Shown: piece after piece, positions 42,916 through 51,704 of the stretch
Layout of the letters: each line of letters starts with the position of its first letter
Position numbering within the stretch: position 1 is the stretch's first letter
Assembly (NCBI RefSeq): GCF_014836765.1
Contig: NZ_JACSQG010000006.1
Location: 1 to 64,000 of the forward strand
Length of the DNA: 64,000 nucleotides
Direction: 5' to 3'
DNA from: Serpens gallinarum
GTDB lineage: Bacteria; Pseudomonadota; Gammaproteobacteria; Pseudomonadales; Pseudomonadaceae
Made by a program: the position numbers and the translations under genes
Notes under the pieces: model-generated
Database searches by the model: none
What the model saw: the letters and a program-made list of their open reading frames with translations, nothing else
What the model was told of the DNA's origin: nothing

Positions 42916-43902
42916 CTAGGTCTTGCCTGCAATGCCTTCAGGCAGGGCAAACTTCACGGTTTCCACCGGCCCAGGCAATTCCGTGACGCTCAAGCGCCTG
43001 TGGCGGCCGAGCTCCGTTAGCACTTCCCTGATCAGGACCTCTGGTGCACTGGCCCCGGCTGTGATGCCCACGCGTTTCACACCCCTTAACCATTGGGGTT
43101 GAAGCTGATCAGCCTCGGCAATGAGGTAGGTGGGTTTACCGCTCCTTTCGCCCAGCTCCCGCAGCCGGTTGGAGTTGGAACTATTGTTCGCCCCCACCAC
43201 CAGGATGAGATCCACTTCACCAGCCAGTGTCTGTATGGCGTTTTGGCGGTTTTGGGTGGCATAACAAATGTCGTCGGTATCCGGCCCTGTAATACTGGGA
43301 AACCGGCGCCGCAAGGCTTTGATAATGGCGCGGGTATCGGACATCGACAGCGTCGTTTGGGTGACATAGGCGACCCGTTGTGGGTCCCTCACATTCAGGT
43401 GCTGGACATCCTCTTCGCATTCAACCAAGTGTACCGGGCCCGGTACTCGCCCCAGGGTGCCTTCTACCTCCGCGTGGCCGGCATGACCGATCAAGACAAT
43501 CTCGTATCCTTTCTCCGCAAACCGCGTGGCCGACTTGTGGACTTTACTGACCAAGGGGCAGGTTGCATCAATGACGTACAAGGCTCGCTCTCGTGCTTGG
43601 GCTACCACCGCGTGGGAAACGCCGTGGGCGGAAAAAATTACCACCGAACCCGGAGGAATCTCATCGACCTCGTCGACGAATACCGCTCCCTTGCGTTCCA
43701 GCTCAGTGACCACTCGCTGGTTGTGAACAATTTCATGCCGAACATACACCGGCGGGCCCATCTGCTTCAGTGTGCGCTCGACAGTTTCAATCGCTCGCTC
43801 AACGCCAGCACAGAAACCTCGTGGGTTAGCCAGGATGACCGTCAGCGGGGATAGCGCTGATGGGTCTCGCTGCGACGCACTCTGCACTGAACCTGTGTCC
43901 AT
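42916..43902 (-). CDS. ispH: 4-hydroxy-3-methylbut-2-enyl diphosphate reductase
   Basis: A 328-residue [4Fe-4S] enzyme performing the last MEP-pathway step, giving IPP and DMAPP. The three cluster cysteines are in RGFCAGVERAI, IDATCPLVSKVH and DDICYATQNRQ, and ITAGASAPEVLI is complete. It is almost certainly an additional copy, since chromosomal ispH in Pseudomonas sits with lspA/fkpB (not seen here). It is divergent from crtE across a 229-bp region and begins immediately at the broken cassette, so it belongs to the carotenoid island, raising isoprenoid supply. Confidence 0.95.
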   Translation of the reverse strand: MDTGSVQSASQRDPSALSPLTVILANPRGFCAGVERAIETVERTLKQMGPPVYVRHEIVHNQRVVTELERKGAVFVDEVDEIPPGSVVIFSAHGVSHAVVAQARERALYVIDATCPLVSKVHKSATRFAEKGYEIVLIGHAGHAEVEGTLGRVPGPVHLVECEEDVQHLNVRDPQRVAYVTQTTLSMSDTRAIIKALRRRFPSITGPDTDDICYATQNRQNAIQTLAGEVDLILVVGANNSSNSNRLRELGERSGKPTYLIAEADQLQPQWLRGVKRVGITAGASAPEVLIREVLTELGRHRRLSVTELPGPVETVKFALPEGIAGKT

Positions 43903-44131
43903 GATTATTTAGCCTTCGCTCGATACAAGCGGCGGGATCACGTGTACTAAAGTCCATTCTCTGGCGAATTAGTTCGGCAGTTCGCCCCGGATGACGCACG
44001 GGTCACGGTTGCAGATTTAGAGAGCTGTAACCGAACTTTTCTGACGTTCCAGCCCTCGTAGAAGTGCCTGCTGTTTTGTTGCCAGTTTGGAAGACAGTGA
44101 ATGCACCAACGATTTGCGCGAGGGAGAGGGA

Positions 44132-45058
44132 GTGAATCCGGGTACCACTCAGCAGCAGGACCTGCATCAGCCGCTCAAGGCCGCCATTGAACTGGAGCTG
44201 GAGCGACTCCTGCCGAAGACAACCATGCCGCCTTTCGATTTGCACCGGGCCATGCACTATGCGCTGCTGACGCGGGGCAAGCGACTGCGTCCTCTTCTGA
44301 CGCTCTTTGCGGCGGGCGACAACAATCCTTCCCCGGATCTGTTACGCATTGCTTGCGTTTCTGAATTGGTGCATACCGCATCACTGATACTTGACGATCT
44401 GCCCTGCATGGATGATGCGACGTTGCGTCGCAACCGCCCCTGCACGCATATAGCCTTTTCAGAAAGCACCGCCATACTGACCGCCGTGGCGCTCCTCAAC
44501 ATGGCCTATGGGGTAATCGGCGGCTGCCGCACCCTTGCGCCTCAAACCAAAATAGACATTGTGACTCACCTGACGCAGACCGTCGGTTCAATGGGATTGG
44601 TGGGCGGTCAGATAGCGGACCTGCAGAACAGCCTCGGCAATGACAGGGCGGCTTCCGTCAGGAGTGTCGAGCAGCTCTACTACCACAAGACCGGGGTGTT
44701 GTTCGAGTTTGCCACAGTGACTGGCGGACGGATGCGTGGGTTGAGCGGCAAAAAGCTCACTGCCCTCAGCCGCTTCGCGCGCGCTTTTGGTTTGCTGTTT
44801 CAGATTCGAGACGACCTTCTGGACCAGGAAAGCTCAACCGAACAGGCCGGCAAGGATGTTGGGCAGGACGCTGACAAAGCGACACTGCTTTCACTGGAGC
44901 CACCACAACGTCTCGAGTCTACAATCAGCAGAACACTCACCATGGCTCGGCAGCAATTGGCAGACGCCGGCCTGGAAACGTCCGAGCTGCAAACACTTGT
45001 CGATCAGAGCTTCGCCTTTGAGCTCGAGCGCCCCAGTGCCTTCGCCGCCACCTCCTGA
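44132..45058 (+). CDS. crtE: Geranylgeranyl diphosphate synthase
   Basis: A 308-residue polyprenyl synthase that makes the C20 precursor of carotenoids from IPP and FPP or DMAPP. The first Asp-rich motif is DDLPCMDDATLRR near residue 89 and the second is IRDDLLDQES near residue 229; GKRLRP binds diphosphate. The GTG start at 44132 is preferred since GGGAGAGGG precedes it; the frame is open to a TTG at 44087. It heads a plus-strand unit with the ABC transporter genes and crtZ. Confidence 0.9.
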   Translation: MNPGTTQQQDLHQPLKAAIELELERLLPKTTMPPFDLHRAMHYALLTRGKRLRPLLTLFAAGDNNPSPDLLRIACVSELVHTASLILDDLPCMDDATLRRNRPCTHIAFSESTAILTAVALLNMAYGVIGGCRTLAPQTKIDIVTHLTQTVGSMGLVGGQIADLQNSLGNDRAASVRSVEQLYYHKTGVLFEFATVTGGRMRGLSGKKLTALSRFARAFGLLFQIRDDLLDQESSTEQAGKDVGQDADKATLLSLEPPQRLESTISRTLTMARQQLADAGLETSELQTLVDQSFAFELERPSAFAATS

Positions 45059-45089
45059 TCCGCTGCCTCAAAAACCGCGGCAGAAGCCT

Positions 45090-46022
45090 ATGACCAAACC
45101 GGCGCTCGCTGTTGAAAACCTGACGGTGACCTACAGTGGCCGAGCCGCAGTGGCGGACGTGGGGTTCAGCGTGGAAAGCGGCAGCATACTCGGGGTTGTG
45201 GGGCCCAACGGCGCTGGCAAGTCCAGCCTGGTGAAAGCCGTGACCGGCAAGCTCTCTCCGGCCAAGGGGGCTATCTTTATCCTTGGGGAGAGGGTGAAGC
45301 CGGGGCAGGCTTACCGTCATTCCATTGGTTATGCTCCTCAAATGCCCGGCCTCTATAGCCATTTGACCTGTGCAGAAAATCTAACGGTGTTTGCTCGGTG
45401 GGCAAGAATACCCAAAGCGCAGGTGCCTGCAGCTGTGGCCACCGGTTTGGAGGAGATAGACCTCTGCGATCGCCATAACACGCTGGCTTCTCAACTCTCG
45501 GGGGGCATGCGTCAGCGTCTGCACGTTGCCGTGGCGCTGTTGGCTCAGCCAACGCTCATTGTTCTCGACGAGCCCACCTCGGGTGTAGACCTCGCAGCAC
45601 GAGCGAAAATCCACGAGGTGGTGCGCGGTCGAGCGCGGCAAGGGTCGGCGGTTATGATGGTTTCCCACGAGCTCTCCGAAGTGGCAGCCTTGTGCGACCG
45701 TGTGGCCATCTTCGCTGAGGGTCGGCTGGTTGCGTTGGATTCGCCGGACACCTTGGTAAGAAAATACGTTGGTGGCAGCAAACTTTTTACGGTGCAGGTA
45801 TCTCCCTCTGTACCCGTAGATATTACCGAACAGCTGCATGTGCTGGGGTGGCGGCCGGTAGAGCACAGCGGGCGATGGACCGCGTATACAGATGAAAATC
45901 CGTCTGCTTTTCTCAAGCGGCTAGACCAATGTGCAGGGGAGCATGTGCAAGAAGTGAATATTGCACGCCCTGGTCTGGCAGACGTGATGCGTGAACTTTT
46001 AGCGGCTGAATCGGCATCATGA
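45090..46022 (+). CDS. ABC-2 type exporter, ATP-binding subunit
   Basis: A 310-residue ATPase with Walker A GPNGAGKSS near residue 37, signature LSGGMRQRLHVA, Walker B LIVLDEPTSGVD and the H-loop VSHELSEV. The extra C-terminal 85 residues are typical of NatA/DrrA-type exporter ATPases. It begins 31 bp after crtE and its stop overlaps the permease start (ATGA), so it is cotranscribed with both. Substrate is not known; an isoprenoid, carotenoid or carotenoid glucoside is the obvious hypothesis from position. Confidence 0.93.
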   Translation: MTKPALAVENLTVTYSGRAAVADVGFSVESGSILGVVGPNGAGKSSLVKAVTGKLSPAKGAIFILGERVKPGQAYRHSIGYAPQMPGLYSHLTCAENLTVFARWARIPKAQVPAAVATGLEEIDLCDRHNTLASQLSGGMRQRLHVAVALLAQPTLIVLDEPTSGVDLAARAKIHEVVRGRARQGSAVMMVSHELSEVAALCDRVAIFAEGRLVALDSPDTLVRKYVGGSKLFTVQVSPSVPVDITEQLHVLGWRPVEHSGRWTAYTDENPSAFLKRLDQCAGEHVQEVNIARPGLADVMRELLAAESAS

Positions 46023-47290
46023 TCACCATGTTCCGGGTCATGGGCCTCGGCCTTTTGCGGGACCGTGGCGCAATGCTGCTCGCCTTTCTGCTACCCAGTT
46101 TGGTGTTTGCGATTTTCGCCACCATTTTTTCTGATGCCGCAGAAGGCAACTTACACGCGCACATTGGCTTAGCCCTGGATACCGAAGACCCGTCCCTGGT
46201 TAAGTTTGCTGAGATACTCGCCGCAGATGACGACCTTCAGTTAACGCTTACCGCCAATTCGAATGATCAGCTCTGGCGGGATGTTCGTGATGGCGCCTTT
46301 GATGCTGGATTGATTATTCATGGAAGCGTCAAGGCTGAGGCAGAACCGCTGTTTATCATCATCAGTGAGCCATCCCGCCGCATCGCTGCTCTGGTTCTGG
46401 AGGGCATCATCAACCAACGTTTGGCAGCGCATTTACCTGGCCTGGTCGCCAGGCGCCAAATAAAGACGGTAGAACCGCTTATCGGCGGCTTGAGCGCCGG
46501 CCAAGCAGCACGACTTGAGAGACGATTGCAGGCGATGGACACCGAATCCGGTGCACAGGCGCCCCGTGAAGAAGAGCAAACCGCAGAACCGGGTGCTGAG
46601 CGCCAAACAGAACGGCAAGCGGAAATTGCTTTGATTCAAACCGAGTCTGCTTACCGGCACCAGCGCAAGGCGGTATCGGATTACAGTGGCGTTGCGTACT
46701 ACGCCGGCGCAATATCGATTTTGTTTCTGTTACTTTCGGCCGTAAACGTGGGCATGGTGAGCCTTGAAGAAAACCGCAACGGCATCAGCGCCCGGCTGTT
46801 GTTGAGCCCGGCGGCTCGTATGCGATTGATGTTCGGGCGCTGGTTGTTTTTACTTGTCCTGGGCTTTCTGCAGGTAGTCATTATTTTTACCGTCGCCCGC
46901 GTCGGCTTCCAGCTTCCCGTGGAGCACGCTTTACCGCAGGTGCTAGCCGTCGCTCTGGCCGCCGCTGCAGCCAGCAGCGGTCTTGCGCTGTTCATCCTGT
47001 CGTTGTGCCGCACGGTGCAGCAGGCAAACAACTTTTCATCGTTTTTTGTATTGATCGTTTCCGCCGTCGGCGGGTCTATGGTTCCACGCTTCATGATGCC
47101 TGAGTGGCTTCAGGCCGTTAGCCTGTTCACACCCAACGCCTGGGCCATCGAAGGCTTCTATAGCGCGTTGGTCCGGGACGGCTCCTGGCCACAGGTTTTA
47201 ATGCCCTGTGCTCTGCTTGGCGCCCTGGGTCTGGGATGCTTGCTATTGGCAGCTGCTCCCCGGGGTGGACAATGTAAGGGTAGGGATTGA
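46019..47290 (+). CDS. ABC-2 type exporter, permease subunit
   Basis: A 423-residue membrane protein of the ABC2_membrane_3 type: one N-terminal helix (about 17-38), a large extracytoplasmic region (about 40-225) that contains an acidic and Gln-rich coiled stretch (EEEQTAEPGAERQTERQAEI), then five or six helices to the C-terminus, including NNFSSFFVLIVSAVGGSMVP. It overlaps the ATPase gene by 4 bp and is followed 34 bp later by crtZ. The large external domain is a feature of exporters that hand substrates across the envelope. Confidence 0.9.
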   Translation: MITMFRVMGLGLLRDRGAMLLAFLLPSLVFAIFATIFSDAAEGNLHAHIGLALDTEDPSLVKFAEILAADDDLQLTLTANSNDQLWRDVRDGAFDAGLIIHGSVKAEAEPLFIIISEPSRRIAALVLEGIINQRLAAHLPGLVARRQIKTVEPLIGGLSAGQAARLERRLQAMDTESGAQAPREEEQTAEPGAERQTERQAEIALIQTESAYRHQRKAVSDYSGVAYYAGAISILFLLLSAVNVGMVSLEENRNGISARLLLSPAARMRLMFGRWLFLLVLGFLQVVIIFTVARVGFQLPVEHALPQVLAVALAAAAASSGLALFILSLCRTVQQANNFSSFFVLIVSAVGGSMVPRFMMPEWLQAVSLFTPNAWAIEGFYSALVRDGSWPQVLMPCALLGALGLGCLLLAAAPRGGQCKGRD

Positions 47291-47324
47291 GTACCACGTG
47301 AGGAAAACGCATTACGAGGAGAGC

Positions 47325-47834
47325 GTGTTGGGCGTTAGCTTTCACACCACACTTATAGCCTTGGCTGCCCTGCTCGGCATGGAGGTGTTCGCCTGGTTCG
47401 CCCATAAGTACATTATGCACGCCTGGGGTTGGGGCTGGCACCAATCACACCACCAGCGCCATAACAGACGGCTGGAAAAAAACGACCTCTATGTAGTGGT
47501 GTTTTCCTTGGTCGTGGTTGGCCTTTTCGCATTGGGTGCTGCTCGGTGGCCCGTTTTAATGCCCATTGCCACAGGCATTACCCTCTACGGTGTTCTCTAC
47601 TCCTTGTTCCATGACGGCTTGGTTCACCGACGCTGGCCTCTGCGTTGGCAACCCAAAAGCGGCTACCTCCGGCGCTTAATTTTGGCACATCGCATCCACC
47701 ACGCAGTGCATACCCGGGAGGGTGCAGTATCCTTTGGTTTTCTATGGGCGGAAGACCCGGAAAAGCTAAAACTGCGGTTACTGGAAAACCATCCCAGGCA
47801 TGAACAGAAGACAAGTCGGCCCGGCTCTTCTTAA
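47325..47834 (+). CDS. crtZ: Beta-carotene hydroxylase
   Basis: A 169-residue membrane di-iron hydroxylase that makes zeaxanthin from beta-carotene. All four histidine motifs are present: HKYIMH, HQSHH, HDGLVH and HRIHH. Chosen start is the GTG at 47325 with GAGGAG 4-9 nt upstream; earlier in-frame codons lie within the end of the permease gene. It ends 6 bp from the convergent crtB stop. Confidence 0.94.
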   Translation: MLGVSFHTTLIALAALLGMEVFAWFAHKYIMHAWGWGWHQSHHQRHNRRLEKNDLYVVVFSLVVVGLFALGAARWPVLMPIATGITLYGVLYSLFHDGLVHRRWPLRWQPKSGYLRRLILAHRIHHAVHTREGAVSFGFLWAEDPEKLKLRLLENHPRHEQKTSRPGSS

Positions 47835-47840
47835 GCCCAG

Positions 47841-48806
47841 TCAACGCTCTAGCGTCAATGCCTCGCCTGAGCGGGGCCGCCGATATAAATCCAGGGGCCG
47901 TTGAGCAGACCGGACAGGCACAATCGGCAGAGCGGTGGCGCCGAGCCACACCTTTCGCCATTGGCTTGTGCTGACACGCTCCTCCCAAGCGCGAGGGCCG
48001 CGCTGTCGCAATTCAGTCCCTATAGCTTGATAGACGTTCGATGCAGCTTTTACTGCCCACGCGCAGCGAAAGGGTAATGCTCTTAAACCCACCGCTGCTG
48101 AACGATAATAGAGATCCGCCGTATCCAGTAATTCGCACACGGCTTGATAAACCTGTGGCCAGCTCTCGTTCTCCAACAACTGGTGTGCTTCTGTGGGCGC
48201 CCCGTGGTACTCCAGCAGGTTGGTAGGCACGTAAACCCGACCAATGCGAGCATCATCCATAACATCTCGGGCAATGTTGGTTAGCTGAAAAGCCAAGCCC
48301 AGATCACAGGCACGATCCAACGTTGCCTCATCCTTTACTCCCATCACCCGCGCCATCATCACCCCTACAGCGCCCGCCACGCAGTAGCAATAGCGCATCA
48401 AGTCAGCGAGGGTTTGATAGCGCTGTCGTTGTACGTCCATAGCAAAACCCATTAGAAGCTCAAGGGGCTGCTGGGGATCGATGCCGTACTTATCCGTCAC
48501 CCGAGCCAGGCCTTGAAACACCGGGTCATCATCCGGGTTGCCGCTTAAAGCTGCGGCTGTGCGGCGCTCCAATAGCTGCAAACGCTGCGACGGATCGTGC
48601 GCGGCTTCTGCTGGTTCCGCCGTGTAACCCAGATGTTGTCCGTCGATAACATCGTCGCTATAACGGCACCAGGCGTATAGCTGCGCAACATCATTGCGCA
48701 GGGCCTCCGGGAATAGTCTGGACGCCAAGGCAAAGCTTTTTGAGCCCGCTTTTATGGATTCGCGCCCGTACTGGATAACAGCGTCAGTCGTCTGTGTCTC
48801 TGTCAC
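47841..48806 (-). CDS. crtB: Phytoene synthase
   Basis: A 321-residue squalene/phytoene synthase that condenses two GGPP into phytoene. The Asp-rich motifs are YAWCRYSDDVID near residue 40 and LAFQLTNIARDVMDDA near residue 175, and the RVYVPTNLL stretch follows. Its ATG overlaps the crtI stop by 4 bp, so it is the last gene of the crtY-crtI-crtB unit. Confidence 0.95.
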   Translation of the reverse strand: MTETQTTDAVIQYGRESIKAGSKSFALASRLFPEALRNDVAQLYAWCRYSDDVIDGQHLGYTAEPAEAAHDPSQRLQLLERRTAAALSGNPDDDPVFQGLARVTDKYGIDPQQPLELLMGFAMDVQRQRYQTLADLMRYCYCVAGAVGVMMARVMGVKDEATLDRACDLGLAFQLTNIARDVMDDARIGRVYVPTNLLEYHGAPTEAHQLLENESWPQVYQAVCELLDTADLYYRSAAVGLRALPFRCAWAVKAASNVYQAIGTELRQRGPRAWEERVSTSQWRKVWLGATALPIVPVRSAQRPLDLYRRPRSGEALTLER

Positions 48807-50350
48807 GCGCTAGTCTCCGCTGTTTGCAGATCCTGCGCGATCAGCTCGCATGTCGCCTTGGCCGACCCAACGACCCCGGGTATGCCGGCGCCGGGATGAG
48901 TACCGGCCCCCACAAGATAGAGGTTGGATATGACGGCATCACGGTTGTGAGGTCGAAACCAGGCACTCTGAGTGAGACGGGGCTCAATGGAGAATGCGGA
49001 ACCGAGGTGCGCATTCATCTGTTCCTTAAAATCCACCGGCGTCAAAACGCGCACAACGTCCAGGTCTCGGCGTAAGTTGGGGATGTAGTGCTCCTCGAGG
49101 TACTGGAGAATGCGATCCCGATACTTGGGAGCTTCCGCCTCCCAATCCACATCCGCAGCCCCCAAATGGGGTACCGGTGCCAGCACGTAATAGGCGCTGC
49201 AACCTGGCGGTGCGAGACTTTCATCCGTTACCGAAGGTGCATGTAGATAGAGGGAGAAATCCTCCGGCAACTCCGGACCAGAAAAGATTTCCGATAACAG
49301 CTCCCGATAGCGCTGACCAAACAGCACTGTGTGGTGCTGTAGTTGCGGATGTTGCGCCCGCAAGCCAAAGTAAATGACAAACAGAGACATTGAAAAACGC
49401 TTTCGCTTCAGGCGTTGACTGTAACGCTTCCCTCTTGGGTGTTGACGCAACAGGGCGTCGTAGGTGTGTACCACATCGGCGTTACTCACCAGCAAATCGC
49501 ATTGCGCCTGCCAGCCATTTTCACAGCGTACGCCAGTCACCTTGTTGTGCCGGGTAAGGATTTCACTGACGGGTGAGGACAGCCGCAGTTCACCGCCCAT
49601 ATCCTCAAATAATTGCACTAACCCCTGGATTAGCGCCCCCGTGCCGCCCTTGGCAAACCAGACACCCCACTCTCGTTCCAGGGCGTGAATCAGCGTATAA
49701 ATCGACGAAGTGGTAAACGGATTACCACCCACCAGCAAAGAATGAAAAGAAAATGCCTGACGCAGTTGTTCGTCCCGAATGAAACTGCTGACCTTGGCGT
49801 AAACGCTGCGAAAGGCCTGCAGGCGAAGCAACTGGGGCGAGACACCCACCATAGTGCGGAAGCTTAGAAAAGGCACGGCACCCAACTTGAGATAGCCCTC
49901 CCGAAACACGTCTTTCGTGTACCGGTACAATTTTCGGTAGCCATCTACATCACGGGGACTTTTCAGCGCAATTTGCGCTTCGAGCTGCGCGGTATCGTTT
50001 ACGTAATCGAAACTGTAGCCATCCTCCCAACACAATCGGTAAAAGGGGTCGACGGGTAACAGGGTCACATAATCCGATAACCGGCGGCCACAACATGCGA
50101 ACAACGCTTCAAGCGCCGTCGGGTCCGTGATGACGGTCGGACCGCCATCGAAAACATAACCGTTTTCGTGATAGACGTAGGCGCGGCCGCCGGCTTTATC
50201 CCGATTATCAATGAGAGTGGTCTGGATGCCCTGGGCTTGCAGACGGATAGCGGCCGCCAAACCACCGAACCCGGCGCCGATCACTATGGCCCGCTTGCCG
50301 ACGGGGGCCTGAGAGATAGGTTCTTGGATCTGCCCAATGGGTTCCGCCAT
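48803..50350 (-). CDS. crtI: Phytoene desaturase
   Basis: A 515-residue FAD enzyme converting phytoene to lycopene. The N-terminal dinucleotide motif is VIGAGFGGLAAAIRLQAQG (about residues 21-39), and the C-terminal signature is GAGTHPGAGIPGVVGSAKAT. It follows crtY directly (1 bp between the crtY stop and its start on the minus strand) and overlaps crtB. Length is normal for CrtI making lycopene. Confidence 0.95.
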   Translation of the reverse strand: MAEPIGQIQEPISQAPVGKRAIVIGAGFGGLAAAIRLQAQGIQTTLIDNRDKAGGRAYVYHENGYVFDGGPTVITDPTALEALFACCGRRLSDYVTLLPVDPFYRLCWEDGYSFDYVNDTAQLEAQIALKSPRDVDGYRKLYRYTKDVFREGYLKLGAVPFLSFRTMVGVSPQLLRLQAFRSVYAKVSSFIRDEQLRQAFSFHSLLVGGNPFTTSSIYTLIHALEREWGVWFAKGGTGALIQGLVQLFEDMGGELRLSSPVSEILTRHNKVTGVRCENGWQAQCDLLVSNADVVHTYDALLRQHPRGKRYSQRLKRKRFSMSLFVIYFGLRAQHPQLQHHTVLFGQRYRELLSEIFSGPELPEDFSLYLHAPSVTDESLAPPGCSAYYVLAPVPHLGAADVDWEAEAPKYRDRILQYLEEHYIPNLRRDLDVVRVLTPVDFKEQMNAHLGSAFSIEPRLTQSAWFRPHNRDAVISNLYLVGAGTHPGAGIPGVVGSAKATCELIAQDLQTAETSA

Positions 50351-50351
50351 A

Positions 50352-51602
50352 TCAATCCGTTTCCTTTCCTAGATGCGGGTTGACGTTTCCTGGAACGTCG
50401 ACAGGCGCCGATGAGCGGCACTTTTGGCGGCGCAAAAACTTGCGTTCATTAATTACTTGCAGTGCACGCCATACGGGTACGGGAGGGCGGCCGGACAGCA
50501 ACCTGAGCTTGTCAGCGAGGGACAGATCGCCGGCATAGAAACGCTGGATCGGCCCGACCCCTAAAGCATAAAAATGTTCAAGCACCCGGTACCTGTGAGC
50601 GGGCTCAGCGGCAGAGAAGAGCATGCGGTTCAGCCACCTGTAAAAGCGTTCGCGCTGCCATTTTTCCCGGGCATAGGCCGACACGCTTCTAAAAAGAGCG
50701 TCGCGCGTTAGGTGGGGAAGCTTCGCTATGCGAGCAGCGAGTCGCACCGCATCTGGCAGGCTATAACCGGTCGTTGGGTGGAAAAAGCCTGCGGCAAGCC
50801 CAATTCGAGGCGCTTCTGAAGGACGTGATCCCAGTGCCGGACGCGCTTGTGCCACGTTAATTGGCAAGACGCCTTTCTCTCGGTGTAGAACCGCCAAAAT
50901 CTCCCAGGCATTGTTATGGGCATACTCAGCGATGCGCTCCGCAAATTCATTTTCATTCAGTGCTGAGTTCTCGCTGTAACACGTATCCTCAATGAGCAGC
51001 TCTGTATCTGTGTACGGCAGACAGTAGATAAACCGGAAGCCATCCCGCTGTTCGACGGTGGCATCCATCAATAAGGGCTCAACCAGGCCGTGGGGCTGGC
51101 GCGTGCGAACCCGGTGCCCGACGAATTTTTGATGCCCGATCAGCATGGAAGATGGGGGTCGCCCTCCTCTCGCATCCAGCACAGCTTTAGCGGTAAGGCG
51201 CGTGCCGTCAGCCAATTCTACCGCTGTGGGCTCCACGAGCACTGCCGGTGACCCCGTACGCACGGATAAACTTCCTGCCTGTACTAATGGTCGAACGGCG
51301 GCCAACAAGCTTTCAGAGTTTCCCGTCGCGTAAGAGATCGGCAGGCGCCGACTGTAACGGGGAAATCGCACGCTGTATCCCGGCCAATGATGAACAATGA
51401 AAGGCTGCAGCCTTTGTAGCCAGTGCGCATCAATATCCGATGAGTTGAAGGACCAGGTATGGTTACCCGCCGCTTTCGGCCCAGCTTCCAGTATCAAAAT
51501 CCGCTCGGCGGGGTGCTCGATCAGGCGAAACCAGGCGGTTAGCAAGCCTGATAGACCTGCCCCTACGATGATCAAATCTGCCTGCTCGAATGTGTATTGC
51601 AC
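50352..51602 (-). CDS. crtY: Lycopene beta-cyclase
   Basis: A 416-residue flavoprotein-like cyclase forming beta-carotene. It has the N-terminal LIIVGAGLSGLLTAWF, the conserved AAGNHTWSFNSSDI region and the C-terminal FFHPTTGYSLPDAVRLA. The GTG at 51602 with GAGG 8 nt upstream is preferred; the frame stays open to another GTG at 51638. It is the first gene of the minus-strand crtYIB unit and is divergent from crtX. Confidence 0.92.
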   Translation of the reverse strand: MQYTFEQADLIIVGAGLSGLLTAWFRLIEHPAERILILEAGPKAAGNHTWSFNSSDIDAHWLQRLQPFIVHHWPGYSVRFPRYSRRLPISYATGNSESLLAAVRPLVQAGSLSVRTGSPAVLVEPTAVELADGTRLTAKAVLDARGGRPPSSMLIGHQKFVGHRVRTRQPHGLVEPLLMDATVEQRDGFRFIYCLPYTDTELLIEDTCYSENSALNENEFAERIAEYAHNNAWEILAVLHREKGVLPINVAQARPALGSRPSEAPRIGLAAGFFHPTTGYSLPDAVRLAARIAKLPHLTRDALFRSVSAYAREKWQRERFYRWLNRMLFSAAEPAHRYRVLEHFYALGVGPIQRFYAGDLSLADKLRLLSGRPPVPVWRALQVINERKFLRRQKCRSSAPVDVPGNVNPHLGKETD

Positions 51603-51628
51603 GCAAATCCTCGTGTGCTGCAGGAACC

Positions 51629-51640
51629 CTGTGGCCACAG
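51629..51640. promoter_or_regulatory. Perfect 12-bp palindrome between crtY and crtX
   Basis: CTGTGGCCACAG lies in the 102-bp space between the divergent crtY and crtX starts. It could be an operator for a shared regulator, but no regulator gene is in the island and a chance palindrome of this size is possible. Confidence 0.35.
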
Positions 51641-51704
51641 CCAGTCAAATATCAAAGACTCAGTTTATGCATTACCTCTAACGCACCATTCCAATGGATG
51701 GACC

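Noticed and set aside
42832-43020. Full 62-codon open frame as a real small protein
   Set aside because: Only the first 24 codons resemble a C39 peptidase; the rest is antisense to ispH, so I treat it as a truncated cassette gene.
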